NCBI GenBank assembly: GCA_965204165.1
Contig: OZ241969.1
Location: 2,356,001 to 2,420,000, forward strand
Length of the DNA stretch: 64,000 nt
Source: VYFG01 sp965204165
GTDB lineage: Bacteria > Pseudomonadota > Gammaproteobacteria > Arenicellales > Poriferihabitantaceae
Direction of reading: 5' to 3'
Below are positions 18,186-27,042 of this stretch, in pieces. Each line of letters opens with the position of its first letter. Position 1 is the stretch's first letter. The notes under the pieces were generated by a model that was given only the letters and a program-made list of their open reading frames with translations, searched no databases and was not told where the DNA came from. The position numbers were made by a program, and so were the translations under genes.

Positions 18186-19241
18186 TCACGCTCCCGCGGC
18201 CTGGATGCCGGCAGCCCGGACTACCGCGTCATGCCGATAGTCCTCCCCCTTCATCAGCAGCGCCCACATGATCCGTGCCATCTTGTTGGCCAGCACGATG
18301 GCGGCCTGGATCGTCGGCTTGCGTTCGAGCAGCCGCTTCAACCAGGGGTCCGGCTCCTTGCCCCAGCGGGTCGTTCGCTGGATCACGGTCATCGCGCCGG
18401 TGATCAGCAGTCGGCGCAGGTCCCGCTGACCCATCTTCGACAGCTCCCCGATCCTGGTCTTCCCCCCGGACGATTTCTGAAGGGGCACGAGACCGAGCCA
18501 GGCTGCGAAATCCCTGCCGCACCTGAAGTCCTCCATGTCCGGCGCAAAGGCCAGGAACGCCAGTCCCGTGATCGGGCCCACGCCCGGAATGGTCCGAAGA
18601 CGTCGAATGGTTTCATCATCCCTGGCGGCCGCCCGGCCCTGGCGGTCCAGTTCGACAATCCGGGCATCGAACGCGCGGATCTGCTTTACGAGCATGTCCG
18701 CCATCTCCCGGGCGAGGTCGGGAAGCCGGGAGTCTTCCCGGTCCTCCAGCACCGCCTCCAGGGTCTTGACGTTGGCCCGCCCCCTGGGCGCCACCAGGCC
18801 GTACTCCGCCAGCAGTCCCCGCAGGGAATTGATGGTCTGCGTACGCTGACGGACCATGAGGTCCCGGACCCGGAACAGCATGGCCCGTGCCTGCTGGCCT
18901 TCGTCTTTTACCGAAACGACCCGCATCGTCGGGCGTGAGGCCGCCTCCGCGATGGCTTCCGCATCCGCCATGTCGTTCTTGTGCCGTTTGACGAACGGCT
19001 TCACATAGGCGGGCGGCAGAATATGAACCCGGTGGCCCAGCTGGCGGATCTCACGTGCCCAGTGGTGGGCCCCGCCGCAGGCCTCCAACGCAACCAGGCA
19101 GGGGGGCTGCTTGCCCAGAAAGTACAGCAGCTTCCCCCGCGTGACCCGCTTGCGGAATGCCACCGAGCCGTCCTGGTAGGCCCCGTGGAGCTGGAATAGA
19201 TTCTTTGCCAGGTCAATACCGATGATGCTAATCTTTTTCAT
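18186..19241 (-). CDS. IS110/IS1111-family transposase (RNA-guided recombinase)
   Basis: The 351-residue protein begins MKKISIIGIDLAKNLFQLHG, the usual IS1111-type start. It shows the RuvC-like DEDD positions (Asp in GIDLAK, Glu in ALEACGGAHHW, Asp residues in KNDMADAEAIAEA). The C-terminal Tnp20 domain has IPGVGPITGLAFLAF and QKSSGGKTRIGELSKMG containing the candidate catalytic Ser. This family inserts without ordinary inverted repeats and is directed by a bridge RNA encoded in the element. It lies at the junction between the island and the metabolic region, abutting a truncated peptidase gene. Confidence 0.93.
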   Translation of the reverse strand: MKKISIIGIDLAKNLFQLHGAYQDGSVAFRKRVTRGKLLYFLGKQPPCLVALEACGGAHHWAREIRQLGHRVHILPPAYVKPFVKRHKNDMADAEAIAEAASRPTMRVVSVKDEGQQARAMLFRVRDLMVRQRTQTINSLRGLLAEYGLVAPRGRANVKTLEAVLEDREDSRLPDLAREMADMLVKQIRAFDARIVELDRQGRAAARDDETIRRLRTIPGVGPITGLAFLAFAPDMEDFRCGRDFAAWLGLVPLQKSSGGKTRIGELSKMGQRDLRRLLITGAMTVIQRTTRWGKEPDPWLKRLLERKPTIQAAIVLANKMARIMWALLMKGEDYRHDAVVRAAGIQAAGA

Positions 19242-19289
19242 GGATGTCGTCTCTCGTTGAAGGAGTGTTCAATGCCAGCCTGCTGGCAC

Positions 19290-19308
19290 CTGCTTCACTA
19301 TGAAGCAG
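19290..19308. repeat. Perfect 8-bp inverted repeat beside the IS110-type element
   Basis: CTGCTTCA-CTA-TGAAGCAG is a perfect hairpin sequence lying between the IS110-type transposase start and the truncated M24 peptidase. It may mark the insertion point or the element's end, since IS1111-type elements often target palindromes. Unproven. Confidence 0.45.
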
Positions 19309-19495
19309 TAGAGAGGCGGCGTCCATTCCATCGCACCAACAGGAAGGTGGGCCGGCCGAATTCCACCGACAGGTAACCCCAGAAACCCGCCAGGTAGGCG
19401 ATGGAGCTTTCGTCGGTGACAATGGCGACGTCGATACCGCCTTCCCCGAGGCGGCGCTGGAATTCGGCGGTTCGGAGGCGTGCCTGTTCGAGCAT
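19297..19495 (-). pseudogene. M24-family peptidase (creatinase/Xaa-Pro type), N-terminal fragment
   Basis: Sequence from MLEQARLRTAEFQRRLGE through VTDESSIAYLAGFWGYLSVE to RPTFLLVRWNG matches the start of the N-terminal domain of M24 creatinase/prolidase-like enzymes. Homology stops near 19300-19320 at the boundary with the IS110-type element. Full-length members are about 380-400 residues, so only about 60 remain and the metal-binding catalytic domain is absent. No remainder was found on the far side of the IS. It lies downstream of the carnitine genes on the same strand, so it may once have been the last gene of that cluster. Confidence 0.75.
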
Positions 19496-19689
19496 GGTCG
19501 TTCCCGTGGAAAAATCTGGAACGCTAATGTACCAGCGCCCGGCCACTTATCAAGGGGCGGACAGCTGCGGGCCAGGTGCCCGGTTTCGCTCCGGGACAGG
19601 GAGACCGGCATGGCTTCTCCCCGGAAAACACGGATCACCGGCTGCCGCCGGGCTTGTCACGACCCTCTACGCCGCCATTGGCATCCGTG

Positions 19690-20589
19690 TCACAGCTCGT
19701 TGCGCTTGACCCATTCGGAAAGTCCGATGCCCCCCAGGACCAGGCCCAGCGAGACCGCGTGAAAGCCCTGGAAGTGTTCCCCCAGGTACGTCACCGCGAT
19801 CAGGGCGGCAAAGATGGGAACCAGGTTGAAGAAGATGCTGGCGCGGCCGGGACCGATGATGGCCACCCCCTTGATAAAGAAAACGTGGGCGAGAAAGGAG
19901 GGAAACAGGATGACCAGCACCACCAGTATCCAGCCCCGCGGCGTGGGCCATTGCAGGTTGCCGAGCCAGATCTCGAACAGCGGCAGGGGGAGCGCTGCGA
20001 CCAGGGCGCCGATGGCGAACACGGTGAAAAGGGAGAAGTGATCCACCGCCGGGCAACGCCTCAGCATGAGGGAATAGGCGGAATAGAGGATGCAGGCCAC
20101 GATCATCAGCAGGTCCCCCGGCTGGAAGGCCAGCGCGGCGAGACGGGCAAACTCGCCCCCGGCCGTGGCGATGACGACACCAACCATGGTGACCGTGATG
20201 CCGACCACCTGCATCAGGCGTATGGGGGCCTTGAGCAGGAACACCGCCCCGGTGAGGACGAACATCGGAATGGCGCCCTGCAGGATGCCCATGTTGAGCG
20301 CGCTGGTGGTATGGGCGGCGACGTAAAACAGCGCGTTGAATGCGGTCAGACCCATGACGCCCATGCCCACCAGGAACGGCCAGTGGGGGCGCAGCATGGG
20401 CCAGTCCCGGACAAAGCGACGGCGGAAGAACACCAGCAGCAGGGCCACCGTGCCCACCCACCTGAGCAACACCATCATCATGGGTGAAATCTCCCCCACG
20501 GCCAGTTTCCCCAGATTGGCGTTCAGGCCGAAGCACAGGGTCGTGACCACGAGGAAGAAATAGGCGTGGCGGTTCCGGTTGCCGGTCAA
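19690..20589 (-). CDS. EamA-family (DMT) transporter
   Basis: The product is an integral membrane protein with about ten hydrophobic segments in two EamA repeats, for example FFLVVTTLCFGLNANLGKL at the start and FNLVPIFAALIAVTYLGEHF near the end. EamA proteins export or exchange small metabolites. The start is uncertain: the open frame runs back to 20835 inside the neighbouring gene, but homologues begin just before NRHAYFFLVV. A TTG at 20589 gives a normal length of 299 residues. It follows the carnitine dehydrogenase gene at 121 bases on the same strand, so transport of carnitine-related compounds is plausible but unproven. Confidence 0.8.
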   Translation of the reverse strand: MTGNRNRHAYFFLVVTTLCFGLNANLGKLAVGEISPMMMVLLRWVGTVALLLVFFRRRFVRDWPMLRPHWPFLVGMGVMGLTAFNALFYVAAHTTSALNMGILQGAIPMFVLTGAVFLLKAPIRLMQVVGITVTMVGVVIATAGGEFARLAALAFQPGDLLMIVACILYSAYSLMLRRCPAVDHFSLFTVFAIGALVAALPLPLFEIWLGNLQWPTPRGWILVVLVILFPSFLAHVFFIKGVAIIGPGRASIFFNLVPIFAALIAVTYLGEHFQGFHAVSLGLVLGGIGLSEWVKRNEL

Positions 20590-20710
20590 GGTGGTGGTCC
20601 GGTATGGTTTCAGGGACGTTGGATTCCGGGGCGGCTGCAGGAGCCGGGCGGGTTGACGGAAGGCCGGGTCCCGGTGTCGCGCTGCCGGTACTGCGGGACC
20701 CCCGGAGAGG

Positions 20711-22159
20711 TCATCCGATGGACCGGCCGGCGCCTTCCGGCAGGGCCAGGTTTCTGTGCGCCTCCTCGTATGCGGCCAGTTTCGAGCGGACCGGCTCATC
20801 CGGCTCGCAGGACTTGCGCAACGACAGGTTGACATGAATGAGCAGGTGCTCGCCGGTGGCGGCGAGCCGTCCGTCCTCGGTCTCGAGGCGGTGGAACACG
20901 CGCAGCCTCTTGCCGGACCCCTGGAGCACCTGGGTCGTTACCCGGATGCCTTCCCCGGCATGGAGTTCATCGAGGTGCCGGATATGGGTTTCCACGGTAA
21001 AGAAGCTGAGACCCCGGTCGATATATGCCTGGTCCGCGCCAACCAGCGCCATGATCCGGTCGTTGGCCTGGGAGAACACTTCCAGGTAGTGCGCCTCGTT
21101 CATGTGCCCGTTGTAGTCAAGCCAGCTCTGGGGAACCTGGCGGCGGAACATTTCGACGGGTTCCGGCGCCGCCGGCCCCTCTGGAATCAGGCCGCGGTCA
21201 TGTTCGTTGAGCGTGGCGCCGGCACCCCAGTCGGTGCGCTTGAGTGCCCGCATCATGCCCACGAGATTGTTGTCCCGGACCCGTTCCATCTCCCTTGGCG
21301 TCATGCCGCCGGACTGCTGGTCGCACTGGTCCGCGATGGTGTCGATCAGGGTGTCGGTCAGTTCCGGCACGTCCATCAGTTTGGTCCAGGGCCATTTCAG
21401 CGCCGGTCCGAACTGGGCCATGAAATGCCGCATGCCGCCCTCGCCTCCGGCCAGCCAGAATGTCTGGAAGCTGCCCATCTGTGCCCAGCGAAGACCGCAG
21501 CCGAAACGGATGGAATCGTCGATTTCCCGTGTCGTGGCGATGCCGTCGTTGACCAGCCAGAGTGCTTCGCGCCACAGCGCCTCCTGCAGCCGGTCGTTCA
21601 CGTGTCCGTCGATTTCCTTGCGGATGAGCAGCGGATACATGCCGACACCCCGCATCAGTTCCACCGCCCGGTCCCTTATCGCCCCGTCGGTGCACGGTGA
21701 CGGCACGACCTCCACCAGCGGCAGCAGATAGACCGGATTGAACGGATGCACCACCAGGATCTGCTCCGGACGGGCAGCCCCCTCGCAGAGTTCCGACGGC
21801 TTGAAGCCCGAGGTCGAGGAGGCCAGTACCGCATCCGCCGGGGCATGGGCCTGGATATCGCGGTACACGGCGCGCTTGACGTCGAGCCGTTCCGGCACGC
21901 TTTCCTGGATCCACCGGGCGCCGCCGACGGCATCATTGATATTCGTGACGAGGTCCAGCCTGCCCTCGTCCGGCAGGGCGAAGTCGTACAGGGACGGCAG
22001 GCTCCTGCGGGCGTTGGCGAGCACCTCGCCGATCTTGCGCTCCGCATCGGGGTCGGGATCGTAGACCGCCACGTCCCATCCGTTCAGCAGGAACCGGGCG
22101 GTCCAGCCGCCGCCGATGACGCCGCCGCCGATGATGGCCGCCTTCCGGGCCTCACTCAT
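20711..22159 (-). CDS. cdhA: L-carnitine dehydrogenase fused to a hotdog thioesterase
   Basis: Residues 1-315 form an NAD-dependent 3-hydroxyacyl-CoA-dehydrogenase-like enzyme with the Rossmann motif IIGGGVIGGGW at residues 9-19 and the HPFNPVYLLPLVEVV region containing the catalytic His. Residues 330-482 form a 4HBT-type thioesterase with SWLDYNGHMNEAHYLEVF. In Pseudomonas these are separate genes: cdhA oxidises L-carnitine to 3-dehydrocarnitine and cdhB hydrolyses betainyl-CoA. Here both are one protein. The ATG overlaps the stop of the BKACE gene by 4 bases, matching the cdhC-cdhA order. Function is inferred from family and neighbours and is strongly suggested. Confidence 0.88.
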   Translation of the reverse strand: MSEARKAAIIGGGVIGGGWTARFLLNGWDVAVYDPDPDAERKIGEVLANARRSLPSLYDFALPDEGRLDLVTNINDAVGGARWIQESVPERLDVKRAVYRDIQAHAPADAVLASSTSGFKPSELCEGAARPEQILVVHPFNPVYLLPLVEVVPSPCTDGAIRDRAVELMRGVGMYPLLIRKEIDGHVNDRLQEALWREALWLVNDGIATTREIDDSIRFGCGLRWAQMGSFQTFWLAGGEGGMRHFMAQFGPALKWPWTKLMDVPELTDTLIDTIADQCDQQSGGMTPREMERVRDNNLVGMMRALKRTDWGAGATLNEHDRGLIPEGPAAPEPVEMFRRQVPQSWLDYNGHMNEAHYLEVFSQANDRIMALVGADQAYIDRGLSFFTVETHIRHLDELHAGEGIRVTTQVLQGSGKRLRVFHRLETEDGRLAATGEHLLIHVNLSLRKSCEPDEPVRSKLAAYEEAHRNLALPEGAGRSIG

Positions 22160-23067
22160 CGCGGCGCATGCTTGGTGAGTTGCAGCTTTTCCCTGACTTC
22201 TCCGGGGCCGAGGACCCTGGCGCCCATGTTCTCCACGATTCGGCGCGCCTTTTCCACCAGCTGGGCATTGGTGGCGAGCACGCCCCGTTCCAGGTAGAGG
22301 TTGTCCTCGAGCCCGACGCGCACGTTACCGCCGGCCAGAACCGCTGCGGCGACATAGGGCATCTCGTTGCGGCTGATGGAGAACGCGGAGAACACCCAGT
22401 CGTCGGGCACGTTGTTCACCATGGCCAGGAAGGTGTTGAGATCATCCGGCGCCCCCCAGGGTATGCCCATGCAAAGCTGGACCATGACGGGCGCATCGAT
22501 CAGTCCCTCACGGACCAGTTGCTTGGCGAACCACAGGTGTCCGGTCTCGAAGGCTTCGACTTCCACCCGCACGCCGAGTTCCTGCATCAGCCCGGCCATG
22601 GCCCGGAGCATGCCGGGGGTATTGACCATGATGTAGTCCGCCTCGGCGAAGTTCATGGTGCCGCAGTCCAGGGTACAGATCTCCGGGCGGCACTCGGCAA
22701 CGTGGGCCACGCGTTCCTCGGCACTGGCCATGTCGGTACCGGCGTCCGACGGGGGCAGGGGGCGGTCCGTGCTTCCCAGCACCAGGTCCCCGCCCATGCC
22801 GGCGGTGAGGTTCACCACCACGTCCACCTCCGAATCCCGGATGCGCTCGGTCACTTCCCGGAAGTGCCCGACATCACGGCCGGGCTGGCCGGTCTCCGGG
22901 TCCCGGACATGGCAATGCACGATGGCGGCCCCGGCGCGCGCGGCCTCGATGGCGGCATCGGCGATCTCCCTGGGGCTGCGCGGCACATGCTCGGACCTGT
23001 CCTGGGTGCCGCCGGAACCGGTGACGGCGCAGGTGATGAAGACTTCGCGGTTCATTTCTAGGGGCAT
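22156..23067 (-). CDS. cdhC: BKACE-family 3-dehydrocarnitine cleavage enzyme
   Basis: The 303-residue protein is a DUF849/BKACE (beta-keto acid cleavage) TIM-barrel enzyme. The zinc site includes His-x-His in IVHCHVRDPETG near residue 47, and GHLWFAKQLV and GNVRVGLEDNLYLERGV are conserved family segments. BKACE enzymes transfer an acyl group from a beta-keto acid to CoA. Next to a carnitine dehydrogenase/thioesterase, the likely substrate is 3-dehydrocarnitine, giving acetoacetate and betainyl-CoA. A GGAG lies about 8 bases before the start. It is co-transcribed with the downstream cdhAB-like fusion. Confidence 0.87.
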   Translation of the reverse strand: MPLEMNREVFITCAVTGSGGTQDRSEHVPRSPREIADAAIEAARAGAAIVHCHVRDPETGQPGRDVGHFREVTERIRDSEVDVVVNLTAGMGGDLVLGSTDRPLPPSDAGTDMASAEERVAHVAECRPEICTLDCGTMNFAEADYIMVNTPGMLRAMAGLMQELGVRVEVEAFETGHLWFAKQLVREGLIDAPVMVQLCMGIPWGAPDDLNTFLAMVNNVPDDWVFSAFSISRNEMPYVAAAVLAGGNVRVGLEDNLYLERGVLATNAQLVEKARRIVENMGARVLGPGEVREKLQLTKHAPR

Positions 23068-23213
23068 GTGCGACTCCGTGATGATTTCGGTGGATGATCG
23101 GGAAGTGGAAGTATACTGAGATTGATCCGGATTCGTCGCAGGCCGGGACGGCCTGTCCCTGGGCGGCCGGTTTCGGCCGTGAATGTCGAATTTCCGGTGC
23201 AGGCGGCCGGTTC

Positions 23214-24179
23214 TCAGGGACGCACGGCGTATCCGAGGGACTTGTCCACCCGGTTCTGCAGCGGCTGTCCGTTGAAGTACCGTTCAAGTTGATCGATGAA
23301 CTGACGCGCGAGATCTTCCTCGAAGGCGTGATAGTCCCCGGAAATGTGGGGCGACACGAACAGGTTGGGGGTATCCCACAACGGGCTGTCGGCGGGCAGG
23401 GGCTCCGTGCGGAAGACGTCCAGCATGGCCCCGGCGATGGCGCCGGATTCAAGCGCCTCCCTGAGGGCTTCCTCGTCCTGGGCATCGCCGCGGCCGATGT
23501 TGACGAAGCGCGCCCCGGGCTTCATGGCCGAGAAGAAGTCGCGGCCGAAAATCCCCCGGGTTTCCGCCGTGGAAGGCAGGACGCCAATGATCCAGTCCGC
23601 ATTCCCGGCCAGTGCCTTCAGTTCGCCGAACCCGTGTATGCGGCCGAAAACGGGATCGTGATCCCGGGCACTGCGGCCGATGCCCTGGACACGGAGCCCT
23701 GCAGCCCCCAGCAATGTCCCCACGGCGTGTCCGATGCTGCCGACCCCGACGACCAGCGCACACTGGTTTTCCAGGCAATCGGAACGGCGGGGCTCCCAGA
23801 CATGCCCTTTCTGCATATCCCAGGATGCGCGGAACCCCTTGGCCTCGGCCAGCAGGTAGCCGAGCACGGTTTCCGCCATGGCCCTGTCGAAGATGCCGCG
23901 GGCGTTGGTGACCTCTACGTCACTGTCCACCAGGGCGGGGAACAGCAGCGAGTCGACGCCCGCACGGCACAGGTGAATCCAGCGCAGGTTGTCAGCGCGG
24001 GCCCAGTGGGTCTCCAGATCAAGCCTGCGGAGTTCCCAGCCCAGGAGGATTTCGGTCCCGCCCAGGGCATCGCGCAGGGCGTCCCCGTCCGGAGCGAAAT
24101 GGATATCCACCCGGGGAGGGAAGGCATCCAGCCCGGGGACGTCGGACATCGAGGCGGCGCCGCCGATCAGCAGTTTCAT
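23214..24179 (-). CDS. D-2-hydroxyacid dehydrogenase
   Basis: The 321-residue protein carries the NAD-binding motif ALVVGVGSIGHAVG near residue 142-155 and the catalytic set of the D-isomer 2-hydroxyacid dehydrogenases: Arg in FVNIGRGDAQDEEAL, Glu in MLDVFRTEPLP and His in LFVSPHISGDYH. It reduces a 2-oxoacid or oxidises a D-2-hydroxyacid with NAD(P)H. The substrate cannot be read from the sequence. It sits between pncB and the carnitine genes on the same strand, with about 146 bases separating it from cdhC. Confidence 0.85.
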   Translation of the reverse strand: MKLLIGGAASMSDVPGLDAFPPRVDIHFAPDGDALRDALGGTEILLGWELRRLDLETHWARADNLRWIHLCRAGVDSLLFPALVDSDVEVTNARGIFDRAMAETVLGYLLAEAKGFRASWDMQKGHVWEPRRSDCLENQCALVVGVGSIGHAVGTLLGAAGLRVQGIGRSARDHDPVFGRIHGFGELKALAGNADWIIGVLPSTAETRGIFGRDFFSAMKPGARFVNIGRGDAQDEEALREALESGAIAGAMLDVFRTEPLPADSPLWDTPNLFVSPHISGDYHAFEEDLARQFIDQLERYFNGQPLQNRVDKSLGYAVRP

Positions 24180-24250
24180 GAGTTCAGATGTACAGGGTGC
24201 GGATGTGCGGGTTTCATTCCGGGTCGTTGCGTGCTCGGGCGGCCGACGGG

Positions 24251-25549
24251 TCAGACGGCGAGTACCTCACGGCCCACGTTCTCGGTGCCGAACAGCCGTT
24301 TGTAGCGTTCGACTTCCTCCGTCGGTCCCGATGCCTTGAACAGGTTGTCGGACAGTTTCACCGTGGGCCTGCCGTTGGCCCGGGTAACCTTGCAGACCAG
24401 GGAGAGCGCGCGGAGCTGTTCGTTCGCGGTGGGCGTGCAGTCGCGGAAATCGTTGGTTAGGTGCGTGCCCCAGCCAAACCCCAGCCTGACCCGGCCCTGG
24501 AAGTGATGGTAGGTCCGCTCGATGCTGTCCACGTCGAGGCCATCCGAGAAGATCAGCAGTTTTTCCCTCGGGTCCTGCCCCCGTTCCTGCCACCAGCGGA
24601 TGAGTTCCTCACCACCTTCGACGGGGTCTTTCGAATCGATCCGGCAGCCGCTCCAGCCACTGATCCATTCGGGGGCGTTCCGCAGGAAATGGGTGGTGCC
24701 GAACGTGTCGGGCAGGACGATCAGCAGGTTGCCGTCATAGGTTCTCTGCCAACTCTGCAGCACCGAATACGGCGATTGCAGCAGGGCCTCGTCGCTGTCC
24801 GCCAGGGTGGCCTGGACCATGGGCAGCTCATGGGCATTGGTACCGATGGCATCCAGGTCCAGTTCCATGGCCATCAGTACGTTGCTGGTGCCGATGAACG
24901 AATCCCCCAAACCTTCCTGCATGGCCGCGATGCACCATCGCTGCCAGAGGAAGCCGTGTCGCCGGCGTGTTCCGAAATCGGCAATCCGGAGTCCGGGAAG
25001 GGCTTTCAGTCTCACCACCTTCTCCCACAGTTTCGCCTTCGCGCGGGCGTATAGAACATCCAGTTCAAACCGCCCGACGGATGAAAGTGCCGTGCGTGCC
25101 CGCAGTTCGCTGATGATCGAAAGGGAGGGTATTTCCCACAGCGTGACATCGGCCCAGGAGCCGCTGAAATCGATGCGGTACTGGCCGTCCTCCACCCGCA
25201 GGTCATATTCCGGCAGCGAGTAGTCCATGAACCAGTTGAGAAACTCCTCGGTGAACAGGCGTTTCTTGCCATAGAACGTGTTGCCGGCCAGCCAGATATA
25301 TTCCTTGTTGGTGAGCTTGATGGTGCGGGCGTGGTCCAGTTGCTCGATGAGTTCGCCCTTGTCCACCTCATCGGCGATCCGCACCGACGGGTTGCGGTTG
25401 ATGAGGGAAAACGTCACCGGGACATCCTTGAATTCCTTCCAGATGGTCTGCAGCATCAGAAGCTTGTAGATATCCGTGTCCAGGATGCTGCGGATAATGG
25501 GATCAAGCTTGAAGGTGTGATTGTAGAGCCGCGTTGCGATGTCGGTCAT
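24251..25549 (-). CDS. pncB: Nicotinate phosphoribosyltransferase
   Basis: The product (about 432 residues) matches PncB over its length: TDIYKLLMLQTIW near the N terminus, DFGTRRRHGFLWQRWC with the phosphorylated-His region, GTSNVLMAMELDLDAIGTNAHE and a C-terminal GFGWGTHLTNDF. PncB makes nicotinate mononucleotide from nicotinate and PRPP, using ATP, in NAD salvage. Two starts are possible: MQPHMTDIA at 25561 or MTDIA at 25549; neither has a clear ribosome-binding site, and the open frame further upstream is not coding. Transcription diverges from the exbB operon. Confidence 0.93.
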   Translation of the reverse strand: MTDIATRLYNHTFKLDPIIRSILDTDIYKLLMLQTIWKEFKDVPVTFSLINRNPSVRIADEVDKGELIEQLDHARTIKLTNKEYIWLAGNTFYGKKRLFTEEFLNWFMDYSLPEYDLRVEDGQYRIDFSGSWADVTLWEIPSLSIISELRARTALSSVGRFELDVLYARAKAKLWEKVVRLKALPGLRIADFGTRRRHGFLWQRWCIAAMQEGLGDSFIGTSNVLMAMELDLDAIGTNAHELPMVQATLADSDEALLQSPYSVLQSWQRTYDGNLLIVLPDTFGTTHFLRNAPEWISGWSGCRIDSKDPVEGGEELIRWWQERGQDPREKLLIFSDGLDVDSIERTYHHFQGRVRLGFGWGTHLTNDFRDCTPTANEQLRALSLVCKVTRANGRPTVKLSDNLFKASGPTEEVERYKRLFGTENVGREVLAV

Positions 25550-25636
25550 ATGGGGCTGCATCGGGCTGCGTCGTGGGCGAGTCGGGGAAGGGCGGAAAAT
25601 GTGCGTGGAAGTATACCTTACCGGGTAGGAATCCCC

Positions 25637-25654
25637 GGATGCCGGCCGGCATCC
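25637..25654. repeat. 18-bp perfect palindrome upstream of pncB
   Basis: GGATGCCGGCCGGCATCC reads identically on both strands and is followed by a partial copy, CCCGGCATCCCG. It could be a REP-like element or a dimeric repressor site for pncB. Confidence 0.55.
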
Positions 25655-25983
25655 GCCCGGCATCCCGCGCTCTGGATATTCGTTACGCGGTAGCCGGCTG
25701 GCGCCCTCGCTTCCCCCGCGGGCAGGGTTGTCCCGACCGGCCGTAGCAACCCGGGCGCCCTGCCTCGGGAAACATCAACCGGAGCGCTCATACCAGGAGA
25801 ACATGCCGATGACGGGGTCGCACCCATCGGCCAACGGGGAGACGCGAGGGGCGGTGTTCCGTGCCCGGAAAACGGTCTGCATGCCGGCGGACATGGTCCG
25901 GAAAATCCCAACCGGATCAGAATCTGAATATACTATGCGGGGTTGACGCCGGGTCGATATACGGTGCGCAACCCCCGCTGGGC

Positions 25984-25989
25984 TATAAT
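25984..25989 (+). promoter_or_regulatory. Candidate -10 box for the exbB operon
   Basis: TATAAT is a perfect consensus -10 hexamer on the coding strand of exbB, but the hexamer at the ideal -35 spacing is poor (ACGGTG). The long leader would then be about 190 bases. Confidence 0.3.
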
Positions 25990-26188
25990 GGTTTTCCGGT
26001 GATCGGGAGATGCCCCGATGGTCGGTGAGAACCATCCCCTGGACGAGTAATTCAAAGGCAATATCCGCAATCGATGCTTTCGGCAGGCATGATCTTGAAC
26101 CGGTACCGGGACGCTGCAGCCAATTCTGAGCCAACCTGTGCAGGACACCTCCGGGTGATACCGCGACCCCTGACATGGAGTCGGGCGA

Positions 26189-26623
26189 GTGATTGATTTT
26201 CTCCGGGTAAACCTGGACCTGCTGGTATTCACGATTCTTGGGGTGATGAGCTTTCTCATGGTCTGGTTCTCGGTCGAACGGTATTTCTACTATCGCCGGG
26301 TGGATACGGGACGCTTTGACAGCGAACAGGAACTGAACGTCGACCTGACGCGGCACCTTACCCTCATCTCAACCATCGGCGCCAATGCCCCCTATATCGG
26401 TCTCCTTGGTACCGTGGTGGGAATCCTGATCACGTTTTACGATATCGGTACCGCCGGCGGCAGCGTGGAAGTGGGCACGGTGCTGGTAGGTCTTGCACTG
26501 GCCCTCAAGGCCACCGCAATGGGGCTGCTCGTGGCCATCCCCGCCATCTGGTCCTATAACGGACTGCTCAGGAAGGTGGAGGTGCTGACGGCACTCTGGC
26601 GGGGAAGGAGGGGGAGCCAATGA
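26189..26623 (+). CDS. exbB: ExbB-like proton channel subunit of a TonB system
   Basis: The 144-residue protein belongs to the MotA/TolQ/ExbB family in its short form. An N-terminal membrane segment (LLVFTILGVMSFLMVWFSV) is followed by the conserved LISTIGANAPYIGLLGTVVG and GLALALKATAMGLLVAIPA segments lining the proton path. With ExbD it uses the proton gradient to energise TonB in the inner membrane. The start is GTG at 26189. Its stop overlaps the exbD start by 4 bases, so exbB-exbD-tonB is one operon. Confidence 0.9.
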   Translation: MIDFLRVNLDLLVFTILGVMSFLMVWFSVERYFYYRRVDTGRFDSEQELNVDLTRHLTLISTIGANAPYIGLLGTVVGILITFYDIGTAGGSVEVGTVLVGLALALKATAMGLLVAIPAIWSYNGLLRKVEVLTALWRGRRGSQ

Positions 26624-26997
26624 AGCGGATGGACGGCATCAACGTGGTTCCGCTGATCGATATCATGCTGGTGTTGCTGGCCATCGTGCTGACCACGGCG
26701 TCATTCATTCACTACGGTCGCATCGACGTGAACCTTCCGGAGGCCGAGACGTCCGAAGCCGGTGACGTTTCCGACGCCACGGTGATAGTCGTGGATCGAA
26801 ACGGTGATCTTCACCTGGATGACCGCCCGGTTGACATCGAGGGACTCGGGGCATATCTGGACAAGCTGCAGGTATCGGATTCCGTGGTATTGAAAGTGGA
26901 CCGTGATGCCGCATTCGGTACATTCGCTGGCGTTGTTGGGCAGCTCAAGCTGAGGTCGCTCAACCAACTCTCGATCCTGGTTGATTCCGGGGATTGA
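26620..26997 (+). CDS. exbD: ExbD-like subunit of a TonB system
   Basis: The 125-residue protein has a short cytoplasmic start and one membrane helix, VVPLIDIMLVLLAIVLTTA, which contains the proton-carrying Asp of the family (LID) and is followed by a periplasmic domain. It works with ExbB in the inner membrane to drive TonB. It overlaps exbB by 4 bases and precedes tonB by about 45 bases. Confidence 0.92.
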   Translation: MKRMDGINVVPLIDIMLVLLAIVLTTASFIHYGRIDVNLPEAETSEAGDVSDATVIVVDRNGDLHLDDRPVDIEGLGAYLDKLQVSDSVVLKVDRDAAFGTFAGVVGQLKLRSLNQLSILVDSGD

Positions 26998-27042
26998 CCG
27001 TCCCGGTATCCGTCGGCCAGGTTGCTCTTGCTGGCGCTTCCC

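Larger units (their letters stand above)
25562..26188. other. Divergent intergenic region between pncB and exbB
   Basis: About 630 bases without a recognisable gene. It holds an 18-bp perfect palindrome at 25637-25654 and a TATAAT at 25984-25989. A leader of about 200 bases before exbB includes a potential stem (GATGGT...ACCATC around 26010-26030). No known riboswitch signature was recognised. Confidence 0.5.

Noticed and set aside
25960..26188. Possible riboswitch in the exbB leader
   Set aside because: A few short stems can be drawn, but none of the conserved boxes of cobalamin, TPP, FMN or other riboswitches that could regulate a TonB system was recognised.
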